Shown: in pieces, positions 39,919 to 48,703 of the stretch
Numbering within the stretch: position 1 is the first letter of the stretch
Layout: the number at the start of each line of letters is the position of its first letter
Source of the DNA: Parietichytrium sp. I65-24A
Lineage: Eukaryota > Sar > Bigyra > Thraustochytrida > Thraustochytriidae
Assembly: GCA_012862575.1 (NCBI GenBank)
Contig: BLSF01000033.1
Location: forward strand, 186,001-250,000
Direction: 5' to 3'
Length of the DNA: 64,000 nt
The notes under the pieces: model-generated
Told to the model about the DNA's origin: nothing
The model's database searches: none
The model's input: only the letters and a program-made list of their open reading frames with translations
Translations under genes and position numbers: made by a program

Positions 39919-39970
39919 GTTGATTGATCGATCGATTGATTGATCGATTGTCTCGATTGAATCGATTGAC
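39919..39970. repeat. GATT/GATC-rich degenerate repeat
   Basis: Degenerate tandem of TTGATTGATC/CGATTGA units. A similar tract lies at about 11510-11575 in another head-to-head gap. Confidence 0.8.
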
Positions 39971-41154
39971 ATGCGAAACAATTGCTTTTTCTTTCGTTCC
40001 TCTCTAATTTTGCTCTCCAGCTTTGCGGAACGCTTTTCATAGAACCTTACGTTATAAGTTAGCCGAGAGACTAAGCCGGTTGAGTGGGGCGATGACCGTT
40101 GGGGATCGGCACCCAGCAGCGTTGAAGCGCGCAAAGTTTAAATTAGGCTGTGTTTCGTCTATTTAGTCTTAATATTTAGGGGTGGGTTCTTAAGATCAGC
40201 GTGGAGACCGGTTCTAACGGCTGGGTTCTCGCGTAGCTAAGGATTGTGCTGGGCTAGCAGAAAAGAAAAATTGCAATTGCCCATCTATCTATCTATCCTC
40301 AACCTCATCTAATTTCTTCTCAATCAAGAAGAAAAGAAAAAGAGAAAGAAGAGAAGCGAGAAAGATATGGGGCAACAGCCGACATCTCCCTCGGCTTGTA
40401 TCGTCTTCGACCTCTCAACTTGGAGCTCGAAATGGTGCACAAGTATAAAATATACTCTCACACTCTGCCCAGCTCCACATTTTGGCAACAGTCGTCCGTC
40501 TGCTAGCTAGTAGCAGGAGCAAGGCGGTGAACAAACAAACCACTGCAGTCCGCAGTCGATGCATTGTTAGGCGTTGCCACGCTCAGTCTCAGTCTAAGTC
40601 CCAGTCTGCGCTGGCAGATGCAGCGCCTCTCAGTAGCATGCATGCCCTCCGAAATGGGCGCGATTATGTGCGACAGGCATGCAACTACTGCAACTGACCG
40701 GACTCCCTATGCCGGCGTAGCTGACCACAGAGAGCACAGAGAGCGGTAAGTTCGTGCAGTGCATTGGGCTGGTAGCGCAGTCAGTACCAGTGACTGAGTC
40801 CTCAGTACTGAGTACCGGTACGGTGGACGACTTTTGTTCTTGGTTAGTTTTTCATGCTTGCAAAAACACCCAATCCGCAACATTTCTAACAGCCTGAGAA
40901 GTCTGAGAAGGACGCCCTCTTCCTTTATTTCTCACTCACAGTCAATCACTCACTTAGTCACACTGGCGAGAGAGTTGGGATGGTGTTGGGCACGGCTTGA
41001 GTTCAAGTGGGAGCAAACAAAGGCGGACCGTGGGCGCGTGCTACTGCTTGAGTGCGCTGCGAGAGTGTATTAGTTGCGCGCGAAGAGAGAAGGAAGAAGG
41101 AAAGGCGTTCGTTTTTAGCGGGCAGAGGAGGCGGAGACGGGGAGTTTGGACAAG

Positions 41155-44100
41155 ATGGCGGACGTTGACGCGTTGGTGGACTACTACTGCCGCGAGCGGC
41201 TGTTTCGTCATGCACAGGCGGTTGTGGAAGAAGCCGCAGCGAAAAAGGGATGGGAGGGCAAATTGCTTTTCTGGAAATGCTTTGCTTTGGGCATGGAAGG
41301 AAACGCCAACCATGCCATTCGTGAATTGGAAGAGCTGCGGCAGAAGAGGGACTTTGAGCTCTGTGCCACGGAAGCGTTGCTGTACTTTCACGCTGGCGTC
41401 AAGATGAGAGACGATGCGGCGATTTCGGAGCTAGAGAGAGCACGAGGAACTGCCGAAGACCGCGCTTCGGACGTGGGGCTGTTGCTTTGTGCCCAGTTTT
41501 TTTCTCAGATTGCCGAGCTGTCTCGAGCCAAGAGGCTCCTGGACAAGGTGCTCGACAAAAACCCTATGAACGTGAGAGCTTGCGCTGCGAAAGGTTGGAT
41601 CGAAGCTCTAAGTGACACTGACGACAGCAAAGGATCAAGAAGAGATCTTTCTGCGAAACCGATGGCATTACAAATGTTTGATCAGGCGCTCAACGCCGAC
41701 CGGTCCGGAAAGAAGGATCTTAGCGCGCTGATGGGGAAAGCCTTTTATCTCAATGGACAGGGAAAGTACTCGGATGCTTTGGAGCAACTGGATCAAGCGA
41801 TCGTGGGCTACCAGTGGTTCCTCCCTGCGCTCGTGGAGAAAGCACGGACGCTATTGCTGATGCAAAAGTGGGATCTCGCCATGGAGACTGCTGAGCGAGT
41901 TTTGTCGCAGGATCCAAACGATGTTGGGTCACTTCTTATTCTAGCAATGTTTCGTCTTACGAACGAGTGTGACTTGGCTGCTAGCACAGACGCCCTGCAG
42001 GGTCTTTGCGACGTCTTGGATAGATTCGAGCCAGAAAACGCTGAGCTGTGGTTTCGTGTGTCCCAGCCTTTTGCGCGTCTCGCAGAGCGGAATGAGGAGA
42101 TCATGAGGAAGACAGTACGACTTGTCGAGCGCGCCAAGCGCAAGTGTCCGGAGAATCCGGACTATGCCACCGAGTACGCCTACCAACTAGCTCTGATGGG
42201 CAAGTTTGATGCCGCATTTGCAGCGTACGAGCACGCCTCTCAGCTTGACGAAGCAAACGGTAACGCTCTTTTCGGCCAGATCTACTGCCTCGTGAAGCGT
42301 AATGAGATCGAGGAGGCTTCACAGCAGCTAGAGTTTCTCTCTGTCCTGCAGCAAACTATTGGGCGCACTGCACAAGTTGCCTTCCTCGAAGCTCTGCTTG
42401 TATGGCGCCGCGACAACGATCGTAGGGGCGCTTTGAAGCTGTTGAACGAGACCGTGCACCTTCACGTGAAAGCATTCCAGGGCAAACGAGCAACCTCGAT
42501 TTTCGATCATTACGTTCGCTTTAATCCGGACTTTATGATGGAAATTGCCACCGAGTATCTGCAGCACGCAGGTTCAGAGCCAATTGAGGCGAGCGAGACT
42601 CCGCCGCAATATCTTTTGAATGGTATGAAGCTACTGGAAAAAGTGATCAAGTTTGTGCCCTGCATGCTCACTGCGCAGATTGCTCTGGCGCGCGCAAGAT
42701 TGGTGTCGAACAGCCCAGACGAAGCTGTGAAAGCGATTGAGCATATTCTGGAGCTAAACCCAAACTTTGCAGATGCTCACCTTCTCCTCGCCCAAATCCA
42801 ACTGTACAAAGAGGACTATCAAGGCGCGCGTAGTTCCCTTGAGCAGGCGCTCTCATACAATTTTGCTGTCAAGGACTCGATTCAATTCATGATCGTCAAA
42901 GGTCGCGTGCTGCTCTCTACGGGTGAAATTGAAGAGGCGAGGTTGCTTTTGGAGAGTGCTTTGGATGCTCCTGGTGTCCGCAGCCAAGGTGACAAGGATG
43001 GAAGCTTTCGGTCGAAGAGAAAAGATTCGGAGGATTCTTCAAAAATCTCCATTCAGGAGCGTGCTTCCATTTTTGTGGACCTGGCAAGCGTATATGTCGC
43101 TCTCAAGCAAGTGGACAAGGCGCGATCCATGATTCAGCAGGCCAGGCGAGAGTTTCGAGGGACCAGTGAAGAGGTTCGAGTCATCGTGGCCGATGCCGAG
43201 ATTGCCCTCAAGCGTAAAGACATCAAAGGAGCATTGCGCATGTTGAACGAGGTCCCCGTAGATTCTCCAGCATACACAAAGGCACACCTTGCCAAAGCCA
43301 ACATTTACCTCAACAACAGAAACGACAAAGATGCTTTTATCCGATGCTACATGGACCTGGTCGAGACCAACCCAAGCGCGCACTCCCACTTGCTGCTGGG
43401 CGAGGCGTACATGCGGGTCAACATGTCTGACGAGGCCATTGAGGCCTTCAAGGAGGCACTCAAACGAAACCCCAAGGACTCAGCACTAGCCAAGCGAGTT
43501 GGCAAGGTTCTGGTGTCTACACACGACTACAACCGGGCAATCGAGTACTACAAATCTGCACTCCGGACCACGGAGAGCGGAGCAAGTAGGCAAGCTCTTC
43601 GCTTGGATTTGTCCGAGCTTTATTTCAATTTGAACAAGTTCAGCAAAGCTGAAAAGGAGTTGCAGAGCGCGATTGGGGATTATGATAATGCCAACGAAGA
43701 AGGCAAAGAAAGTGACTTTGGAAGCCTTGCGAAGGCGTCCGCAAGCGTCCCCGACCTTATGGGCCAAGTCAAAGCTCTCAAGTTACTTGCTCGCGTGCAC
43801 GAGGGGCAGGAGGATAGCGAGAAAGTGTCCGATGACCTCTACCAAGCGAAGAATCTTCAAAGTCGTATTCTCGGGGCCATTCGGTCTAATGCCAGCCCGG
43901 AGGTTGTTCAGCAGCAAAAGCTGGAGATGGCCAACATTTGCATTCTTCTAGCGTCCCAATACGAAAGTAAGAAGGACGAGGAGCAAGCAACTGCCATGTA
44001 CAATGAGGCACTCCGTCACGATTCTGGCAACGTACCCTCCATGCTTGCATTGGCGAAGCTGCACTTGCGTTCTGGAGATCTCGACAGATGCCACAACCAG

Positions 44101-45204
44101 TGCGTAACCATCATGCGCGTCGACGAACAAAACGAGCCTGCTTCAATGATGCTTGCAGACCTTATGTTTCAGCGAAATGAGTTCAAGACTGCGATCTACC
44201 ATTATCAGCAACTTCTTGAGCGAAATCCAGCAAACTTTGTCGCGCTCTCAAAGCTGGTCACTCTCTTGTTTCGTGCTGGTGAACTGGAAGTCGCTGATCG
44301 ATACTTTCAGCTGGCCAGGCATAAAGCACCACGGGTCGTTAACGACGCAGGCTTTTGTTTTTGTCTTGGCTTGTACCATCGACACGCAAACGAAGTCACG
44401 AATGCCATCTCGCAATTTAACAAGGCCCGCAGAGATCTTGTCTGGGGAGAAAGGGCGTTGACACAAATGATCGAGATTTATGTAAATCCTGACAATGCAA
44501 ATCTGTGGGAAGACGAAGCCAGCGTGGCTGAGGGCACCGGACCGGGGACGAATATCGAGGCGGTGCGAACAGCGCAGAAGCTCCTTGAAGAGCTGCCTGA
44601 CAAGGCAAGCCTGAACTACAAGCTCTTGGACTGCTACGCAACCCTGGCGACCAAAAATAGGGCAGATGTGGAGAAAGCGTTTCAAAAGTTGGTGGAAATT
44701 GTGCAGGAGAATCAAGACCATGTGCCGAGTCTTCTGGCCCTGTCGACTGCCTTGATGATGATGAAGCAGACTCCAAAGGCAAGAAATCAGCTCAAGCGTA
44801 TCTCTAAGATGCAATACGACCAAGACGAGGCCGACACATTCGAAAAGTGCTGGCTGTTGTTGGCGGACATTTTTATTAGCTCTGGGAAGTACGACCTCGC
44901 ACAAGGTCTTTGCAAGAAATGTCTGCAGTACAACCGGTCCTGCGCGAAGGCATGGGAGTACATGGGTATGATCATGGAGAAGGAGGCAGCATACGCAGAC
45001 GCTGCCGAGCACTACGAGCAGGCATGGAAGTATCAGAAGATGGCTTCTGCATCTGTAGGATACAAGTTGGCCTTCAATTACTTGAAGGCGAAGCGATACG
45101 TAGAAGCAATCGATGTTTCGAACAAAGTCCTTCAGCAGTTTCCTCAATATCCAAGAATACGCAAGGACATTTTGGACAAGGCTCGTGCCTCAATTCGAAC
45201 CTAA
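41155..45204 (+). CDS. TTC21B: Intraflagellar transport protein IFT139 (TTC21 family)
   Basis: Protein of 1349 residues, close to the 1316 of human TTC21B. The N-terminus is diagnostic: DALVDYYCRERLFRHAQAVVEE...LLFWKCFALGMEGNANHAIRELEEL matches the family's INYYCQERYFHH...[21 protein letters not shown] pattern. The remainder is a nearly continuous array of tetratricopeptide repeats, for example AHLLLGEAYMRVNMSDEAIEAFKEALKRNPKD (about 742) and VPSMLALAKLHLRSGDLDRCHNQC (about 961). IFT139 is a peripheral subunit of the IFT-A complex, needed for retrograde transport and for import of membrane cargo into cilia. The open frame starts at a TTG (41146); ATG 41155 in ACAAGATGGCG is chosen. It is intronless. 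Its divergent partner is an axonemal dynein gene; the convergent gene lies 139 nt away. Confidence 0.94.
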   Translation: MADVDALVDYYCRERLFRHAQAVVEEAAAKKGWEGKLLFWKCFALGMEGNANHAIRELEELRQKRDFELCATEALLYFHAGVKMRDDAAISELERARGTAEDRASDVGLLLCAQFFSQIAELSRAKRLLDKVLDKNPMNVRACAAKGWIEALSDTDDSKGSRRDLSAKPMALQMFDQALNADRSGKKDLSALMGKAFYLNGQGKYSDALEQLDQAIVGYQWFLPALVEKARTLLLMQKWDLAMETAERVLSQDPNDVGSLLILAMFRLTNECDLAASTDALQGLCDVLDRFEPENAELWFRVSQPFARLAERNEEIMRKTVRLVERAKRKCPENPDYATEYAYQLALMGKFDAAFAAYEHASQLDEANGNALFGQIYCLVKRNEIEEASQQLEFLSVLQQTIGRTAQVAFLEALLVWRRDNDRRGALKLLNETVHLHVKAFQGKRATSIFDHYVRFNPDFMMEIATEYLQHAGSEPIEASETPPQYLLNGMKLLEKVIKFVPCMLTAQIALARARLVSNSPDEAVKAIEHILELNPNFADAHLLLAQIQLYKEDYQGARSSLEQALSYNFAVKDSIQFMIVKGRVLLSTGEIEEARLLLESALDAPGVRSQGDKDGSFRSKRKDSEDSSKISIQERASIFVDLASVYVALKQVDKARSMIQQARREFRGTSEEVRVIVADAEIALKRKDIKGALRMLNEVPVDSPAYTKAHLAKANIYLNNRNDKDAFIRCYMDLVETNPSAHSHLLLGEAYMRVNMSDEAIEAFKEALKRNPKDSALAKRVGKVLVSTHDYNRAIEYYKSALRTTESGASRQALRLDLSELYFNLNKFSKAEKELQSAIGDYDNANEEGKESDFGSLAKASASVPDLMGQVKALKLLARVHEGQEDSEKVSDDLYQAKNLQSRILGAIRSNASPEVVQQQKLEMANICILLASQYESKKDEEQATAMYNEALRHDSGNVPSMLALAKLHLRSGDLDRCHNQCVTIMRVDEQNEPASMMLADLMFQRNEFKTAIYHYQQLLERNPANFVALSKLVTLLFRAGELEVADRYFQLARHKAPRVVNDAGFCFCLGLYHRHANEVTNAISQFNKARRDLVWGERALTQMIEIYVNPDNANLWEDEASVAEGTGPGTNIEAVRTAQKLLEELPDKASLNYKLLDCYATLATKNRADVEKAFQKLVEIVQENQDHVPSLLALSTALMMMKQTPKARNQLKRISKMQYDQDEADTFEKCWLLLADIFISSGKYDLAQGLCKKCLQYNRSCAKAWEYMGMIMEKEAAYADAAEHYEQAWKYQKMASASVGYKLAFNYLKAKRYVEAIDVSNKVLQQFPQYPRIRKDILDKARASIRT

Positions 45205-45343
45205 CGCGAGACGAATTGTGCTGGCGTGGGGAAATCACTACAAACATAAGCTAATTTTTCATTTTTTTTCATTCTAAACTTGTTGATCGTGCAAAGAGGC
45301 ATCGCGTGTCATGCGTTACTAGGACGCACAATTTGCGACGTTT

Positions 45344-45652
45344 CTAATAAGGGTACGCCGGATGCAGCTCCTTGCACGAGTTTCGCACGAACGGGGACTG
45401 GAAACATTCTAATTTGATATCCGAGCGCTTCTCCTTGGCCCCCTTCTCCTCCGACTGCAGCTTTGCGGCTTGCTCTTTCAGCTCCTTGACACGCAAGTCC
45501 GTGTCGCCTGGGTTTTGTCCGGGAAAGTACACGTCGCCCCAGTTCTCGTACCACTTGCCCGCCATGGAGATCTCCTTCTCACAATGCGCCGCCCACTGCT
45601 GCATCGCGTTGATCGGATTGATCTCCATGCCTCCCTTCTTTTGACCCGACAT
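45344..45652 (-). CDS. Small conserved-looking protein, possibly a ciliary microtubule inner protein
   Basis: Protein of 102 residues beginning MSGQKKGGMEINPINAMQQW. The N-terminal half has spaced aromatic residues and the motif WYENWGDVYFP (about 34-44). It is followed by a charged helical stretch and a C-terminus FQSPFVRNSCKELHPAYPY. The W...E...W-x2-NWG pattern weakly recalls the CIMIP1 (C20orf85) family of doublet-lumen proteins, but this is from memory and uncertain. The start ATG (GGGAGGATGTCG) follows a purine-rich leader, as for neighbouring genes. The gene is placed between IFT139 (tail to tail) and an LRRC43-like gene (head to head, 929 nt apart), and it fits the alternating strand pattern, which supports it being real. 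No localisation signal or catalytic motif is visible. Confidence 0.65.
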   Translation of the reverse strand: MSGQKKGGMEINPINAMQQWAAHCEKEISMAGKWYENWGDVYFPGQNPGDTDLRVKELKEQAAKLQSEEKGAKEKRSDIKLECFQSPFVRNSCKELHPAYPY

Positions 45653-46259
45653 CCTCCCGCCTCGTTTCTCGACGCCGCCCGCTCTCAGCCTCTCTTTCGC
45701 TTCGCGCTGCTGTTCCAGTTGGTGGGAAGAGCCCGTCGTCGCTTTGCAATTGCTGCTGCCAACCGGATCATTTCAGGCCGTGGCTATTTTGGCTATTTAC
45801 GCTCCTCTGCACTCCGCTGTACCGTAATACTCTAGTCTCGCGCAGTCTTTTCATCTGGTTCATTCGGTTTCCTAATGATCTCCTAAACTTTTGAATTCTT
45901 CTTTCAATCGAACGAAGAGGAAGCGAGACCTGTCGCGACCACGGGGGCTGCCATGCGCCATCATGTATATATGTAATACACGTATACTTAGCACCGTCCC
46001 GTGCACACTTTCCGCATTGCTCTATTGCTCTTTTGCTCTCTCTTTTTAGGTGAGCGCTAAGTTGCCTCCATCGTCTCAGGGATTAGCTCCGGCGCGGCGA
46101 CGCCACCACTCTTATGCTTCTAATTAAGGTATATTCTAAACATATCCGTTACAAAAATTCCCGCGTCAAGAGAGTCAAGAGGTTGACAGGTGAGTGCGAG
46201 TCGTCCATCTCGTATGATTATTGGTTTGGAGCTTGGAGCACCGAAGGATACCGAAGGCG

Positions 46260-46285
46260 CAATAAATATAAATAAATAAATAAAT
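46260..46285. repeat. (AAAT)n microsatellite
   Basis: About six AAAT units with one interruption; A/T-rich in an otherwise mixed region. Confidence 0.85.
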
Positions 46286-46339
46286 GATAAATGATCTGCA
46301 TGGCCAATGCACTTTTGTTTTTTCACTCATGGCATTGGT

Positions 46340-46364
46340 TGGGAGGGAGGGAGGGAGGGAGGGA
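46340..46364. repeat. (GGGA)n microsatellite
   Basis: About six perfect GGGA units on the plus strand, 220 nt upstream of the LRR gene start. Confidence 0.9.
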
Positions 46365-46581
46365 TGCTCATTGATGACAGGGGCCAGGAATCATAGGAAG
46401 CAAAATGGGCAGGAGAGGATGAATGCTAGCGACAACGTCTGGCAGGTTCGTAGTGAAGGTTGGAAAGCTGCGCGGTCAGTGAGGGCTTTGGAGAGGTGCC
46501 ATTGCACCGGAAGAACGGAGCTGGTCGCAGACAGAGCGCTCGGCATAACGGTTTCAGAACTTGAGAACGGCGTCGAGCAAG

Positions 46582-48141
46582 ATGACGAAGGCAATCGACG
46601 CCCTCGCGCAGAAAGTGCGTCTGTCGGTTGGACTAGTAGAGGACTTGCGGTTCAAGCGCGACCTGGTACGAGCGAACGCGGTGGCAGAGTCCAGGAGAGC
46701 GATCGCGGAATTTGAGAGCAAGATTCAGGGAGACCCGGACTCTGACTCTGATGCTGATGACGAGGAGCAGCAGCTCAAAAGACGGGCCGGGGCAGCCGCA
46801 GCTGATTTGAGCTGGAGCGATGAGGCGCCAGAGATGAACCGACTGGCCAAGATGCCTGCTAACCGAGAGCTTGGAAAGCTGGAGAATATCATGGAGCAAT
46901 TGAAGACCTTGCGCTTGAAAAAGTGCGGTATTGAGAAATTGGACCCGGACTTCGCCAGGCTGAAGAATGTTGAGGAGGTGAATCTGAGCCACAATGAGAT
47001 TCGCGTCGTGGAGAACTTGCCTCCGAGACTGGTTTCCTTGCAGATCTGCGACAATAAAGTGAAGCGTTTGGACATTGCCCGGACACCTTGCGCTCCAAAG
47101 CTTGTCCATCTCGGGCTCGCATACAATAATGTAGCGCAAATTGGAAGCTGGGTGGAGGATTGTATATCATTGCAAAGTCTCGATCTGTCGTTCAATGAGT
47201 TGTCAGACCTCCCCCGGTTGACTGCACAGCTGCAAAGACTCGAGCGCCTGGAGGTTCTCAGGGTGGAGGGAAATCCCTTTTGTTTACTTGCTGATTACCG
47301 AGCAGCTATCTGGGGAGCATTGCCTGGGTTAAAGGAACTTGATGGTATCCCAAGAGCAAACGAATCTTGTTTAGATGTTGCTGAGATTCGCGAAACTGTC
47401 ACGCTGAAAGGAGCGGTATCAGAGGTCAGCTTTCAAAGAAGGCTCTCAATCGCACCAGAGGAGGACGAGAGCGACGATTTGAAGCAAAGAGAGGAACTCT
47501 TTATTGCAGTTGAAGTTTGCCCTCCCTCCGCTGCTCCCATAAGGTCGGAGGAGAAAGTCATTGCTTGCGACAAAGATCGCGACGCCATAGAAGAAAATCC
47601 GGAAGCTGAGAGCGACACAGATAGAGAAAAGGTGAAGGACGAGACTATTGCTTTTGATTTGGAATTTGATTCCGATTTATTACCAACTCCGGTCGTCAGA
47701 GACGTACTGGACGTTGAAGGTTTACTGTATCGAGTGTACTTGATCGAAAGGAGGCTTGAACGTACGGAAAAAGATGATGATGACGATGAGGCATCTCCGG
47801 ACGAGGCCAAAGATTCTGCTTCGAAAGCAGGCAGTCAAGGGGAGGAACTTGGCTGGGCCATAACGCAGGAAGTAGAGCACATTTTAGCAGAAGGCTTTTT
47901 GGACGTGCATTCAGTTTTCAGCCCGGAGAAGAATGGAAGACTAGAGATGCAGGGGGCGCAGATCCACTTGAAAGACACTAAGACGTTGTTCCAGGAGAAC
48001 ATCTCGTTCCCAAGTCGCTCGTCGGTTTGCTCGACGATGAACCAGGTTCCCTTGGTTCTGTCAGAGTCCGTCCGCTTGACGTGTTCTCTTTGGATAAATC
48101 CTTTGCAATGCGCAAACAATGGAGCAGAACTTGACGAGTAA
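46582..48141 (+). CDS. Leucine-rich repeat protein, LRRC43-like
   Basis: Protein of 519 residues as one frame. An acidic segment with DSDSDADDEE (about 53-62) precedes about six SDS22-type leucine-rich repeats (about 103-255): LKTLRLKKCGIEKLD, VEEVNLSHNEIRVVENL, LVSLQICDNKVKRLD, LVHLGLAYNNVAQIGSW and LQSLDLSFNELSDLP. They end in the cap LEVLRVEGNPFCLLADYRAAIWGALPGLKELDGI. The GNP-x3-L-x2-YR cap and overall layout are like LRRC43, a protein linked to motile cilia, so a ciliary role is inferred. The C-terminal half is acidic and Ser-rich. The frame starts at a TTG (46561); ATG 46582 in GCAAGATGACG is chosen. The TAA stop lies inside GTAAAG at 48138, which could be a splice donor, so the true C-terminus may differ. 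Confidence 0.8.
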   Translation: MTKAIDALAQKVRLSVGLVEDLRFKRDLVRANAVAESRRAIAEFESKIQGDPDSDSDADDEEQQLKRRAGAAAADLSWSDEAPEMNRLAKMPANRELGKLENIMEQLKTLRLKKCGIEKLDPDFARLKNVEEVNLSHNEIRVVENLPPRLVSLQICDNKVKRLDIARTPCAPKLVHLGLAYNNVAQIGSWVEDCISLQSLDLSFNELSDLPRLTAQLQRLERLEVLRVEGNPFCLLADYRAAIWGALPGLKELDGIPRANESCLDVAEIRETVTLKGAVSEVSFQRRLSIAPEEDESDDLKQREELFIAVEVCPPSAAPIRSEEKVIACDKDRDAIEENPEAESDTDREKVKDETIAFDLEFDSDLLPTPVVRDVLDVEGLLYRVYLIERRLERTEKDDDDDEASPDEAKDSASKAGSQGEELGWAITQEVEHILAEGFLDVHSVFSPEKNGRLEMQGAQIHLKDTKTLFQENISFPSRSSVCSTMNQVPLVLSESVRLTCSLWINPLQCANNGAELDE

Positions 48142-48703
48142 AGTTTTATAACTGATTTAAATTAGCTTGGCGTAAATACAAACGTTCATGTGTCTTCTGT
48201 TCACTGATTAGGGTCATGCATGACACCCATAGTGGATGAAGTTAACTTTACCTCCACTTTATGCAAGAAGAAACCATGGCAAACTGAGAGTTTGCATGAG
48301 GCGGTCGCCCGGGAGGCATTCACTTCAAACATATTCCTCTGCTAGTGGAGGACGTCGGCAGAATATGTGCCGATACCTCTCAAATTCACCCTGGTGTCGA
48401 TCCGTCCGCCGTCCCAGGGCGTCGAGGCATGTAAATACCGCTCGTGAAATGAAGTTGACACGCCTGCCCATCCCGGAAAGCAGAACAATAACACTCGAAG
48501 AACTAGATCGTATTCTAGAAATAAAGTTTGGCAGGAGCTTTTACTAACGATTATTTTCGTGACGCCCCCAATTCCACCAAAGAAAAATTGGGGTTGTCAT
48601 TTCCTGAGGAAGTGGTGTGCAGTCAGGTCAACTAGACCAGGCACCGAACTGAGTGTCTGGAACAAGAGAAAAGATTCAAGGGTTCCTTCTGGCCGTGCCA
48701 AAC
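48142..48703. other. Tail-to-tail gap with possible missed coding sequence
   Basis: 562 nt, the longest of the convergent gaps. A 103-codon frame (48236-48547) and an overlapping 43-codon frame in another phase, reading IHFKHIPLLVEDVGRICAD, lie here. Either could be a 3' exon of the LRR gene or chance. Neither resembles a family I know. Confidence 0.4.

Larger units (their letters stand above)
39347..41154. promoter_or_regulatory. Head-to-head region between dynein heavy chain and IFT139
   Basis: 1808 nt between two divergent ciliary genes, so it should hold both promoters. It is rich in simple repeats: (GTCAGCGT)4 at 39541-39573, (TTTG)n/(TTTC)n at 39682-39723, CT at 39815-39846 and GATT/GATC at 39919-39970. 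A perfect 12-bp palindrome CTCAGTACTGAG lies near 40800. Isolated GTTGCC and GGCAAC half-sites (about 40371, 40482, 40571) resemble RFX X-box halves but are not paired. No gene is seen. Confidence 0.5.
45653..46581. promoter_or_regulatory. Head-to-head region (102-residue protein / LRR protein)
   Basis: 929 nt between divergent genes. It contains an (AAAT)n run at 46260-46285 and (GGGA)n at 46340-46364, with a purine-rich leader before the LRR gene. No gene is seen. Confidence 0.5.

Noticed and set aside
40340-40600. GTTGCC/GGCAAC half-sites as an RFX X-box controlling ciliary genes
   Set aside because: The halves are isolated and not arranged as a GTTGCC-N1-3-GGCAAC palindrome.
44248-45147. 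299-codon minus-strand frame inside IFT139
   Set aside because: Shadow of the TPR-coding sequence, with no family resemblance.
48236-48547. 103-codon frame between the LRR and FSH1-HAD genes as an independent gene
   Set aside because: Arg/Ser-rich with no motif; kept only as a possible 3' exon of the LRR gene.
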